In this document: one piece after another, positions 20,614 to 30,614 of the stretch | Layout of the letters: each line of letters starts with the position of its first letter | How positions within the stretch are numbered: position 1 is the stretch's first letter | Source: an uncultured Bacteroidota bacterium | Lineage (GTDB): Bacteria > Bacteroidota > Bacteroidia > Flavobacteriales > Flavobacteriaceae | Direction: 5' to 3' | DNA: 57,212 nt | Assembly (NCBI GenBank): GCA_902593075.1 | Contig: CACJHA010000004.1 | Coordinates: forward strand, 1 to 57,212 | The notes under the pieces: generated by a model | The model's input: only the letters and a program-made list of their open reading frames with translations | What the model was told of the DNA's origin: nothing | The model's database searches: none | Made by a program: the position numbers and the translations under genes

Positions 20614-23025
20614 CTAAAGTGGGGGATATTGATTAGGATTCGATTCGTTCATAATATTATAAACTGATTCAACTATATCATCAACTGAAGGTTTTGAAAA
20701 ATAATCGCCGTCTGTTCCATAGGGTGGCCTGTGATCCTTTGCGGTCAATGTCTTTGGTGAACTATCTAAATAATTAAAAATTCCTTGTTCGTCAATCAAT
20801 TTATGCAGAATATACGATGAGGCCCCACCAGGAACATCTTCGTCTATTATAATAACCCTATTTGTTTTCTTAACACTTAACAAAATTTCTTTTCCTAAAT
20901 CAAACGGTATTAATGTTTGAATATCGATTATTTCAACATCAATTCCCAAATCATCAAATTCAGGAATAGAATCAATTACAAGATTCAAGGTTGAGCCATA
21001 TGAAATTATTGATATATCCTTTCCTTCTTTTAAAATTTCAATTTTTCCAAATTCATAACAAAATTCACCTAAATTTAAAGGCATTTTTTCTTTAACTCTA
21101 TAGGCATTTAACGGTTCAATGATGAAAGCAGGTTCATCCGTTTGCATGATTGAATTATAGAATCCTGCGGCTTTTGTCATGTTTCTTGGAACTATGAAAT
21201 TTATTCCTCGCATAAAATTTAATAATCCTCCCATGGGAGACCCACTATGCCATATACCTTCCAGCCTATGTCCCCTTGTCCGAATTGTTAATGGAGCAGC
21301 TTGCTTTCCTACAGTCCTATATAAAATAGTTGATAAGTCATCACTTAGCGTCTGAAGACAATAAAGAACATAGTCAATGTATTGAATTTCAGCAATAGGT
21401 CTAAATCCTCTAAGTGCTAGGCCAATACCTTTACCAATTATGGTTGTTTCACGAATTCCAGTATCAAAAACACGACTTTCACCAAAATCCATTTGTAAAC
21501 CTTCGGCACCTTTGTTCACATCACCTATTTTGCCAACATCTTCGCCAAATAAGATAATTTCTTTGTTCTTTTTCATTAAGGATTTAAAATTGTCTCTAAT
21601 TACAACCCTTCCGTCAACAATCTCAGCGTTTTCATATTTTGGTAAAATAGTATCGATGTTTTTACTTCTAAATTTAGTTTGGCTATATAAATGAGAACTA
21701 AATTTAGATTGAAGTTGAAAATTCAAGTTCTTGATCCAATTTTTTAATATTAATATGTCTTGATTGTCAATTTTCTGAAACTTTCTGACTGTTTTTTTAG
21801 CTATTTGGAGAAGATCTTTATAAATAAATTCTTTTTTATTTTTTAAACCCTCAATCCATATTTTTAGATTAACATCATTATTTGAATTTTTCAATATTTT
21901 ATTTAATATTTCAAGTAATTCTAAATTGTAATTTTTAATTGGTTTTTGATAGGTTTCCCAAGCTTTAATTTTAGATTCTTTAACAATATTTATACATGAT
22001 TCCTCAATTTCATATAATTCACCTTCAGTTGCCAAATTGTTCTCAATAATCCATTGTCTAAATTTTAGATTACAATCAAATTCTTTCTCCCATTTAAGTC
22101 TCTCCTCTGATTTGTATCTTTCATGTGAACCTGAAGACGAGTGCCCTAGAGGTTGAGTTAATTCATCAACATGAATTAAAACAGGTGTGTGGTTTTTTCT
22201 GGCAATTTCCTCTGCTTCACTATAAACCTGAATCATCTTGCTATAATCCCAACCATTAACTCTAAAAATTTTAAGAGGCTTATCACTATTTATACTTGAA
22301 AATCCCAAAAGTGCTTCCGATATACTTGATTTAACTGTTTGTATTTTGTTATCTACCGATATACCATAACCATCATCCCAAACACTCATAATTAGTGGAA
22401 TTTGAATCACAGCCGCAACGTTCATGGCTTCAAAAAACATACCCTGGCTAGTTGAAGCATTTCCAATTGTAGCCCAACATATTTCATTTCCATTTGTGGT
22501 AAATTTATTTTTGATTTCACTATTAATATTTCTGTAAAGTTTAGAAGCTAATGCCAATCCAATAGATCTAGGTATCTGACCTGCAGTTGGGGATATATCA
22601 GCAGTATGATTGTATTGGGTAGTTAAATCTAACCATTCACCTCGATCATTAATAGTAGGTGTCGCAAAATGAGCACCCATTTGTCTGCCTCCTGACATAG
22701 GTTCTTCTTTAATATTTGGATTTGCATAAAGGGCAGAGAAAAACTGCTCTGGTGTTAACAAATTTTGTCCCATCAAAATTGTCTGATCCCTATAATAGCC
22801 TGCTCTATAGTCTCCTTTTTTAAAAAAGTGATTTAATACAACTTGAGGCAACTCCTTACCATCTCCAAAAACACCAAATTTAGCTTTTCCATTTAAGACT
22901 TCTTTTCTTCCAAGTAAGCTACATTCACGACTTAATGTCGCCAGTTTGTAATCACTTAAAAGTTTTTCTTTGAATCCGTCAAATTTGATCTTGGGATTAG
23001 AAGTATGAGAATCTGTTTCTAACAT
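20614..23025 (-). CDS. 2-oxoacid (branched-chain-like) dehydrogenase E1, fused alpha and beta subunits
   Basis: N-terminal alpha half RAGYYRDQTILMGQNL...ATIGNASTSQGMFFEAMN; C-terminal beta half LFGEDVGKIGDVNKGAEGLQMDFGESRVFDTGIRETTIIGKGIGLALRGFRPIAEIQY. Confidence 0.95.
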   Translation of the reverse strand: MLETDSHTSNPKIKFDGFKEKLLSDYKLATLSRECSLLGRKEVLNGKAKFGVFGDGKELPQVVLNHFFKKGDYRAGYYRDQTILMGQNLLTPEQFFSALYANPNIKEEPMSGGRQMGAHFATPTINDRGEWLDLTTQYNHTADISPTAGQIPRSIGLALASKLYRNINSEIKNKFTTNGNEICWATIGNASTSQGMFFEAMNVAAVIQIPLIMSVWDDGYGISVDNKIQTVKSSISEALLGFSSINSDKPLKIFRVNGWDYSKMIQVYSEAEEIARKNHTPVLIHVDELTQPLGHSSSGSHERYKSEERLKWEKEFDCNLKFRQWIIENNLATEGELYEIEESCINIVKESKIKAWETYQKPIKNYNLELLEILNKILKNSNNDVNLKIWIEGLKNKKEFIYKDLLQIAKKTVRKFQKIDNQDILILKNWIKNLNFQLQSKFSSHLYSQTKFRSKNIDTILPKYENAEIVDGRVVIRDNFKSLMKKNKEIILFGEDVGKIGDVNKGAEGLQMDFGESRVFDTGIRETTIIGKGIGLALRGFRPIAEIQYIDYVLYCLQTLSDDLSTILYRTVGKQAAPLTIRTRGHRLEGIWHSGSPMGGLLNFMRGINFIVPRNMTKAAGFYNSIMQTDEPAFIIEPLNAYRVKEKMPLNLGEFCYEFGKIEILKEGKDISIISYGSTLNLVIDSIPEFDDLGIDVEIIDIQTLIPFDLGKEILLSVKKTNRVIIIDEDVPGGASSYILHKLIDEQGIFNYLDSSPKTLTAKDHRPPYGTDGDYFSKPSVDDIVESVYNIMNESNPNQYPPL

Positions 23026-23066
23026 AATATTTGAGCTAACAATTTACAAAATTTACTTATATAGTT

Positions 23067-25898
23067 CTAAAACCACTTTCTTGTGAAAAGTTTTGTAAGA
23101 GTTTTTGGTTGTAGGGTTAATAAAAATCTAATTTTTTCTGAATATGGATTTAAATTGTCAATAAGTTGGAATCCATTTGAATTGTATATAGGAAAAAATA
23201 GTTCCAAATAATCAGGTAAAATGTTTATTCTAACACCAGAATCATAAAGGAATCTTGAATTTTCATTTTTATTTTTAATTAAACCAAAATCAAAATATCC
23301 CTCCAGCCACTTCCATATACCAAATCCTGCGTTGATGGTAACTAATAAGTCATTGGAGTAAGGATTATTAAATTTAGATTTAAAACCACCCTCAGCAAAA
23401 ATAAACTGTTGACTGTAAATCCCAGTTTGCTCTGATCTACCTAAATATTGATATTGAAATAAGTAATCAGTTGGTCTGTCTAGTGCGAAATCAAAATAAG
23501 TAGAATTTGTATTTTTCCAGAAAAATTTACCAGCGAATAATCTCAAAGATATTTGTCTTCCAGATTTTGTTAAATGCCTATAGTCAGTTGTTAAATAAAT
23601 TTTTCCAAATTTGGATGAAAATTCAGACTTTCCACTTAAAGTGAAATAATTTAATGCTCCTTTGTTTGAAAAAATATAATTTATTGAGCCTACATTATAA
23701 TCTGGAGTAATGTTTTGAAATGTATTTTTTTCTCTATTAACATATTGTAACGAAAAAACTAAAGCCTGTTTTCTGTTATCTCTTAAATTCTTATTTCTTT
23801 TAAAAATACCGTATGACGCAGCTAATGACCTGTAACGTAAGCTTTGGTCATAATGATATGTTGATGACGAAAATGAAAATGTTTTTAAATAATAATTTGA
23901 GCTTTCATTGTACTTAGAGAATAGTCCACTAAATGATCCAACAAAAGTTCTTTCCTTGGTTGAATAAAAGGGCTCTGCAACAAAAATAAATGGTCTTGAT
24001 TTAATGGTTTTGTTATTTAGTCTAGTTCCAATTAAAACTCCATCATATGCATTAAAATTTAACCTCGGATTATAAAAAATTTGATTTGAAAATGGATCTT
24101 CAATATCCTTCACAAAGGAAAATTTAATTTTTTTAAAACCTGCTGACCCAATCCGCTTTACATTATTGCTTCTATTAAATTCGGGTATGTCTCTATCTGG
24201 ATTAATTTCTAAATACTGGTAGTCATTGTTTTGAAAAACAATATTTTTACCAATATCCTTTGGGTCAAAATCAATTATATCAATTTCAGTATTCTTTTTT
24301 ATTAAACCAACCTTAAATGGTATTTGTATATTATTTTTTTCCTTAATGACAAATTTAATACTATCCATTTCAAAATTAATCTTTTCAAAAAATAAGTCAA
24401 TTGAAGTTCTTCTATTTAGATATTTTTCAAAGTTTTCAAGGTTTAGTGTCTTAAAAAAAATCTCAAATTTTTCTACCAGTTTCCTACCACTAAGATTTTC
24501 CTTTTTAATTAGTAATAAAAATTCATTCATGTCTAGTTTAAATGAATTAATCAAATAATTAAATAATAAACCACTTTGACTTGGATTACCAATTTGTTCA
24601 TTGTAACGGGTAAGTTCATTTTTAGGGAGAGTGATTTCCTGATGCAAATTTCTTCTTACCATAAACTCGTGAAAATGAAGAAATAAATCATCAGATTTAA
24701 GATTTGAAATTTGATATCCTTTTAAAAAAAAACGAAGAATAGGTTGTTTTAATATTTCATCTAATATTAATTTATCCGGATATTTATTTTTTAAATATTT
24801 CAGCATTAAATAATAATATAATCCTGACTCAAACCAGTAATCATTTCGTGAATCAAGATTAAAATTTTCTTTAATTAAAAATTGTAAATAAACACTCAAC
24901 ATCTTTATTTCAAATTCAAAACTTCTGCTAAATGAATTAAGAAAAGTTGGCATTATTGACAGTCCGTAAAAAGGTCTTTTAGAATATTTCTCATCAGCTA
25001 TCAAAACCTTAGCAGGTTGTTGTATAGCATCCATTGATTCAATAAACTGAAAAATATTTTTTATACTACTTTTTTGAGTTTCTAAGTTAAAATCCTTTAA
25101 TTCAATATTGATATTAATTAGCTTTTCATCTAAATCAAATTCTTTTATGTTTAAATCATCCCCAATTAAAAATATCACCTGTTTAATTCCATTAGATTCA
25201 AAAATATATTTTGCCTCTCCTTTTTCTTCATTAAAATTTATTAAATCAAGTGATGAAAAAACATCTAAGTTTTTGTCCAATTTTAATTCAACTTTGAATT
25301 TAGATGTATTTATTGGTGCCTCTTCAAGATCTAGATTGCTGTATAATACTTGTTTATTTTTCTCAAATTTGGATAGACTTATAAAAAAATTTTCAATAAA
25401 ATATTGATGTTTTTTAATTTTCCCATAGCCTGTAAATTTTGAGGAAGGAAGTTTTATTATATAAGATAAGTCAATATTAACAACACCCTTTTTTATGGGC
25501 TTATTGATATTTATTTCAATTATATCAAGATTATTTTTGTTCCTTTTCCATTTTGCCTCACTGCCATTAACATAAATATTTGATATTAAAGTATATCCCC
25601 TTTTTGATTTTGCAGACAAGTAAAAACTTCTTGTATACTCTTCAACTAAGCGTTCTGCTAATGGACTTTTAGTTGAACTATAAGAATTTGCCCAATCATT
25701 AAGATAAATATTCTCTAATAAATCACTTTGATTAAAAAAACTAATTTTCTGCTTTATTATTAATTGATCAGTCTCTGTAAGTAAAGATGCATTGATTGAG
25801 TAATCAATAGAATTTTGAGAAAAAGAAAAATTTGTAATAAAAATATTAAGAAAAAGAATTAAAATTTTTAAACTAAACTTGCAATCAAATACCATCAA
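23067..25898 (-). CDS. M1-aminopeptidase-like N-terminal region (degenerate) plus C-terminal beta-barrel-like region
   Basis: Signal peptide; IYLNDWANSYSSTKSPLAERLVEEY resembles the M1 N-domain; WFESGLYYYLM resembles M1 WLNEGFATY; no HEXXH; alternating aromatic strands to a C-terminal F. Confidence 0.55.
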   Translation of the reverse strand: MMVFDCKFSLKILILFLNIFITNFSFSQNSIDYSINASLLTETDQLIIKQKISFFNQSDLLENIYLNDWANSYSSTKSPLAERLVEEYTRSFYLSAKSKRGYTLISNIYVNGSEAKWKRNKNNLDIIEININKPIKKGVVNIDLSYIIKLPSSKFTGYGKIKKHQYFIENFFISLSKFEKNKQVLYSNLDLEEAPINTSKFKVELKLDKNLDVFSSLDLINFNEEKGEAKYIFESNGIKQVIFLIGDDLNIKEFDLDEKLININIELKDFNLETQKSSIKNIFQFIESMDAIQQPAKVLIADEKYSKRPFYGLSIMPTFLNSFSRSFEFEIKMLSVYLQFLIKENFNLDSRNDYWFESGLYYYLMLKYLKNKYPDKLILDEILKQPILRFFLKGYQISNLKSDDLFLHFHEFMVRRNLHQEITLPKNELTRYNEQIGNPSQSGLLFNYLINSFKLDMNEFLLLIKKENLSGRKLVEKFEIFFKTLNLENFEKYLNRRTSIDLFFEKINFEMDSIKFVIKEKNNIQIPFKVGLIKKNTEIDIIDFDPKDIGKNIVFQNNDYQYLEINPDRDIPEFNRSNNVKRIGSAGFKKIKFSFVKDIEDPFSNQIFYNPRLNFNAYDGVLIGTRLNNKTIKSRPFIFVAEPFYSTKERTFVGSFSGLFSKYNESSNYYLKTFSFSSSTYHYDQSLRYRSLAASYGIFKRNKNLRDNRKQALVFSLQYVNREKNTFQNITPDYNVGSINYIFSNKGALNYFTLSGKSEFSSKFGKIYLTTDYRHLTKSGRQISLRLFAGKFFWKNTNSTYFDFALDRPTDYLFQYQYLGRSEQTGIYSQQFIFAEGGFKSKFNNPYSNDLLVTINAGFGIWKWLEGYFDFGLIKNKNENSRFLYDSGVRINILPDYLELFFPIYNSNGFQLIDNLNPYSEKIRFLLTLQPKTLTKLFTRKWF

Positions 25899-25915
25899 AT
25901 TAAGTTAATATTATT

Positions 25916-28774
25916 TTAAGCTGTTTTATCATGTATAAGAGGTAAATGATTAAGTTCTTTTCTCAAAAATTTTCCTGTCAAACTTTTTTCATTTTTAACA
26001 ATTTCTTCGGGAGTTCCTTCAGCTACAATTTTTCCACCTTTTCGTCCACCACCTGGACCTAAATCAATTAAATAATCAACCTGCTTTATGACATCCAAAT
26101 TATGTTCAATAATTATAACTGTGTTCCCTTTATCAACTAATTTATTCAATACCTTTAACAATATCCTTATATCTTCAAAATGAAGACCTGTAGTTGGTTC
26201 ATCTAAAATGTACATAGTGTTTCCAGTGTCTCTTTTAGATAATTCACTTGCTAATTTTACTCTTTGAGCCTCTCCTCCAGATAGAGTAGTAGAAGATTGA
26301 CCAATTTTAATGTATCCAAGACCAACTTGTTCAATTGTTTTTAATTTCATGTATATCTTTGGAATATTTTTAAAAAAATCACATCCTTCACTAATTGTCA
26401 TTGATAGAATATCTGAAATTGATTTTCCTTTATATTTAATTTCTAATGTTTCTCTATTAAATCTTTTTCCAAAACAACCCTCACAATTAACATGGACATC
26501 AGGTAAGAAGTTCATTTCAATTATTTTAGTCCCTCCACCAGCACAAGTTTCACATCTACCTCCAACCACATTAAAACTAAATCTACCTGGAAGGTAACCA
26601 CGCATCAGAGATTCTTGAGTTTTAGAAAACAATAGTCTTATTTCACTGTAAACACCAGTATATGTAGCAGGATTACTTCTTGGAGTTCTACCTATTGGTT
26701 CTTGATTTATATCAATTACCTTGTCAATATGTTTTAAACCATCAATCTTTGAGTAGGGAAGTGGTATCTGTACAGAATTAAAATAATATTTATTTAAAAT
26801 TGGATATAGAGTTTCGTTTATTAAACTTGACTTCCCACTTCCAGATACCCCTGTAATCCCTGTCATCATTGACAATGGAATATTTAGGTCAACTCCCTTT
26901 AAATTATTACCTGTACAATTTTTCAAAGTTATTTTTTTACCTGAGCCATTGCGTCTTTGTTTTGGAATATCAATATTTAAATTCTTATTTAAATACTTAG
27001 AGGTCAAAGTATTCCCCCTTAATATTTTTTTAAAATCACCTTGGGCTACAATTTCACCTCCATTGACACCTGCTAATGGACCTAAATCAATTATATGGTC
27101 AGCATTTTCAATCATTTCTTTGTCATGTTCTACTACTATTACAGTATTACCAATATTTTTTAACTTAATTAATGATTCTATGAGCATATTATTATCTTTT
27201 TGATGTAAACCTATACTTGGCTCATCAAGAATATATAGGACACCAACTAACTTAGAACCAATTTGAGTTGCAAGTCTAATTCTTTGTGATTCACCACCAG
27301 ATAGGGATTTTGATGACCTATTTAGAGATAAGTAATCTAAGCCAACATCTAAAAGAAAACCAACTCTATTTTTTAATTCCTTTATCAACTCAGAAGCAAT
27401 TTTAATTTCTGTATCATTTAAAATAACTTTTAAGTTTTCCAACCAGATAGAAAGTTCATTTAACTCTAAATTTGATACATCGAAAATAGATTTATTGTCT
27501 ATTAAAAAATTATTTGCAATTTTATTAATACGTGATCCATTACAAGAAGAACAAAATTTTTCAATCATAAAACCTTTTGCCCATCTTTTAATTTTTGAAG
27601 AATCATTTTGACTATATTGATTTAAAATAAAATTTTCAATTCCTTCAAAATCTATTAAATAATTTCTAGTTAACCCCAAAGACTTTGATTCAACTTTAAA
27701 TGATTCTTTCCCGCCTCGCAATATTATTTCCATTGCATCATCTGGAATATCCTTTATTTGATCTTTCAACGTAAAACCGTATTTTTTTGAAATACTTTCT
27801 ATTTGCTTAAATACCCAAGATTCTTTCTTTTTCCCTAAAGGTATAATACCTCCATTTGCTATGGAATTTGAAATATCAGGCATAACCTTTTCTTTGTCAA
27901 TTTCAAGTTTAAATCCAAGACCCTTACATTCATTACACATACCCTTTGGAGAATTAAAAGAAAAAGTATTCGGCTCTGGGCTTGGATATGAAATGCCACT
28001 TTCAGGACACATTAATTTTTTACTGTAATACTTTAATTTTTTTTCTTTTTCACTAATAACAATAATAGTTTCTTCACCATAATACATTGCGGTTTTTAAA
28101 GATTCCTCTAGTCTTTTAATTTTATCTTCAACATCAGTTAATTTAAAACGATCTATTACCAAATCTATATCATGGATTTTGTATCTATCTAGTTTCATTC
28201 CATTTGTTAAATTTATTATTTCACCATTAACTCTAACTTTTAAAAACCCTTGATGAATTAAATTTTGAAAAAGTTCTCTATAATGACCTTTTCTACTTTT
28301 AACTAATGGGGCTAGTATTACTATATCTTTTTGATTAAAATTTTCTTTGATAAGCTTTAATATTTTTTGATTTGAATAACTTATCATTTTCTTTTTTGTG
28401 TTATAACTATATGCAGTTCCAATTCTAGAATACATTAACCTTAAAAAATCATATATTTCTGTTATAGTCCCTACCGTAGAACGCGGATTTTTTGAAGTTG
28501 TTTTTTGTTCAATTGCTATAACAGGAGAAAGTCCATCAATTTTATCCACATCTGGTCGTTCAAAATTCCCCATAAATTGTCTAACATAAGCGGAAAAAGT
28601 TTCCATATACCTTCTTTGACCTTCAGCATGTATAGTATCAAATGCCAAAGAAGATTTTCCGCTTCCAGAAAGACCAGTTATTACTGTGAGTTTATTCCTA
28701 GGAATCTTAAGTGTTATATTTTTTAAATTATGAACTCTAGCTCCTTTTATGTGTATAAAATTTTCAGACAACAT
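25916..28774 (-). CDS. uvrA: Excinuclease ABC subunit A
   Basis: KGARVHNLKNITLKIPRNKLTVITGLSGSGKSSLAFDTIHAEGQRRYMETFSAYVRQFM; two zinc-type Cys clusters; LSGGEAQRVKLASEL. Confidence 0.98.
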   Translation of the reverse strand: MLSENFIHIKGARVHNLKNITLKIPRNKLTVITGLSGSGKSSLAFDTIHAEGQRRYMETFSAYVRQFMGNFERPDVDKIDGLSPVIAIEQKTTSKNPRSTVGTITEIYDFLRLMYSRIGTAYSYNTKKKMISYSNQKILKLIKENFNQKDIVILAPLVKSRKGHYRELFQNLIHQGFLKVRVNGEIINLTNGMKLDRYKIHDIDLVIDRFKLTDVEDKIKRLEESLKTAMYYGEETIIVISEKEKKLKYYSKKLMCPESGISYPSPEPNTFSFNSPKGMCNECKGLGFKLEIDKEKVMPDISNSIANGGIIPLGKKKESWVFKQIESISKKYGFTLKDQIKDIPDDAMEIILRGGKESFKVESKSLGLTRNYLIDFEGIENFILNQYSQNDSSKIKRWAKGFMIEKFCSSCNGSRINKIANNFLIDNKSIFDVSNLELNELSIWLENLKVILNDTEIKIASELIKELKNRVGFLLDVGLDYLSLNRSSKSLSGGESQRIRLATQIGSKLVGVLYILDEPSIGLHQKDNNMLIESLIKLKNIGNTVIVVEHDKEMIENADHIIDLGPLAGVNGGEIVAQGDFKKILRGNTLTSKYLNKNLNIDIPKQRRNGSGKKITLKNCTGNNLKGVDLNIPLSMMTGITGVSGSGKSSLINETLYPILNKYYFNSVQIPLPYSKIDGLKHIDKVIDINQEPIGRTPRSNPATYTGVYSEIRLLFSKTQESLMRGYLPGRFSFNVVGGRCETCAGGGTKIIEMNFLPDVHVNCEGCFGKRFNRETLEIKYKGKSISDILSMTISEGCDFFKNIPKIYMKLKTIEQVGLGYIKIGQSSTTLSGGEAQRVKLASELSKRDTGNTMYILDEPTTGLHFEDIRILLKVLNKLVDKGNTVIIIEHNLDVIKQVDYLIDLGPGGGRKGGKIVAEGTPEEIVKNEKSLTGKFLRKELNHLPLIHDKTA

Positions 28775-28794
28775 TTAATATAACTTTATATAAA

Positions 28795-30483
28795 CTAATA
28801 AGTTTGGGCAAAATCATCTCCACGTTTGTCAGCTCCAACTGTGATATTTCCGTTTTTATCAACCATTATGGCATCAACCCTTCCAATAAATTTTGATTTT
28901 TGTAAATCAAATTGGTGACCTTTTGATTTTAATTTTTGTAATTCATTTAAGTTTTTAAAATTTGGTTCAAATCTTATGGAGTCGGGAATCCATTGGTGAT
29001 GAAACCTTGGGGAATCTATTGACTCTTGAATACCCATTTTATATTCATAGGCATTGATAATAGTTTGAAAAACAGATGTTATAATTGTTGATCCACCTGG
29101 TGTGCCTAAAATTAAAAATAATTTACCATTTTTTTCAACTATGGTTGGGGTCATTGAACTAAGCATTCTTTTCTTAGGTCTTATGGAATTCGCTTTTCCC
29201 CCTATCAAACCAAACATATTTGGAGATCCTGGTTTACTACTAAAATCATCCATTTCATTATTCATAAAAACACCAATTTCATCAACAAAAACTTTTGAAC
29301 CGTAAGATCCATTTAAAGTTGTAGTTACAGAAACTGCGTTTCCAAAGGAATCCAGTATTGAAAAGTGTGTTGTCTCGTCACTTTCTACTACAATAATGTC
29401 ACCGTAAGAAATATCTGATGACTTTGTCGCTGAAAGAGGATCATAATTTAACATCCTTTCATTAAGATAATCTAATGATATTAAGTGGTATTTTGGTATT
29501 GAAACAAAATCAGGATCTCCCAAGAAATAACTTCTGTCTGCGTATGATCTTCTTTCTGCTTCAATCATTAAATGCAAGGCCTGGTGGGATTTGTATTTCA
29601 AATTACCAACATTGTATGGCTCAATCATTTTCATCATTTGAGCGAGGCATATTCCCCCGCTGGAAGGAGGACCCATTGATATAACCTTAAGATCTTTATA
29701 ATCAAAAATAATTGGTTTTCTCCATTTTGGAATGTAGGACTTAAAGTCCTCCAATGAAATTTTACCACCAGTTTTATTTATTTTTTTTATCATAGATTCT
29801 GCAACCCAACCTTCATAAAAACCTTTATTTCCATATTTTGAAATTTCTTTTAATGCTTTTGCAAGATTAGAGTTTTTGATTGTATCACCTTTTTTAAATA
29901 CTCTTCCATAAAATGTATTATCACCATTAACTTTTATAAATTCATTTCTCTTGCTGTTGAGACTTTTAGCTTGTTTTTCGGTAACCACAAACCCTTTTTT
30001 TGCTAATTCAATAGATGGTTGAATTAATTCATTTAAAGGTAAACTTCCCAATTTTTTATGAACCTCCAGAATTCCAGCCACAGATCCAGGAACTCCAACT
30101 GCTAAACCCCCAGTTCTACTTAAATCTTTAATCGCTTCTCCAGTATTACCTAAATACATGTCTTCACTTGAACTCAAAGGAGCCATCTCTCTGTAATCAA
30201 GGCTACCAATATCTCCATTAAGTGTACGATAAACCATAAATCCACCACCCGTAATATTTCCGGCATTCGGGAAAACTACTGTTAAAGCAAAACTTGTCGC
30301 CACCATAGCATCAAATGCATTTCCCCCCTTTTTTAAAATTTCAACACCAATTTTAGATGCCTCTTTTCTCGCAGAAACAACTGCACCTTGAATGGGAGCT
30401 TTTTTTAAATTTTCACACCCAATAAAAAACAAGACAAAAAAATTAAGAAGGATTAAATTATTATTGATCTTAATATTAGTCAT
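28795..30483 (-). CDS. ggt: Gamma-glutamyltranspeptidase, lipoprotein
   Basis: GGNAFDAMVATSFALTVVFP; catalytic Thr region DETTHFSILDSFGNAVSVTTTLNGSYGS; TPGGSTIITSVFQ. Confidence 0.95.
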   Translation of the reverse strand: MTNIKINNNLILLNFFVLFFIGCENLKKAPIQGAVVSARKEASKIGVEILKKGGNAFDAMVATSFALTVVFPNAGNITGGGFMVYRTLNGDIGSLDYREMAPLSSSEDMYLGNTGEAIKDLSRTGGLAVGVPGSVAGILEVHKKLGSLPLNELIQPSIELAKKGFVVTEKQAKSLNSKRNEFIKVNGDNTFYGRVFKKGDTIKNSNLAKALKEISKYGNKGFYEGWVAESMIKKINKTGGKISLEDFKSYIPKWRKPIIFDYKDLKVISMGPPSSGGICLAQMMKMIEPYNVGNLKYKSHQALHLMIEAERRSYADRSYFLGDPDFVSIPKYHLISLDYLNERMLNYDPLSATKSSDISYGDIIVVESDETTHFSILDSFGNAVSVTTTLNGSYGSKVFVDEIGVFMNNEMDDFSSKPGSPNMFGLIGGKANSIRPKKRMLSSMTPTIVEKNGKLFLILGTPGGSTIITSVFQTIINAYEYKMGIQESIDSPRFHHQWIPDSIRFEPNFKNLNELQKLKSKGHQFDLQKSKFIGRVDAIMVDKNGNITVGADKRGDDFAQTY

Positions 30484-30594
30484 TGGTAAAATTCTTGTAA
30501 AATATCTATAAAAATGTCAATCTCGCAATATACATAATTTGTGTCTAATTTTTAATTAGAATTACTTGCTTGTTTATTTTTTTAAAATCAAATG

Positions 30595-30602
30595 TATATT
30601 TG
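30595..30602 (+). promoter_or_regulatory. -7 box TATATTTG upstream of the glmM-like gene
   Basis: TAnnTTTG match 12 nt before ATG 30615; TTG about 22 nt upstream. Confidence 0.5.
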
Positions 30603-30614
30603 GTAAATATTTAT

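Noticed and set aside
25108-25407. 99-aa plus-strand Ser/Phe-rich ORF
   Set aside because: Antisense shadow of the pseudo-M1 gene in AT-rich DNA; the Ser/Phe bias is the usual antisense artefact.
26310-26597. 95-aa plus-strand ORF opposite uvrA
   Set aside because: Antisense to the zinc/signature region of uvrA; no independent support.
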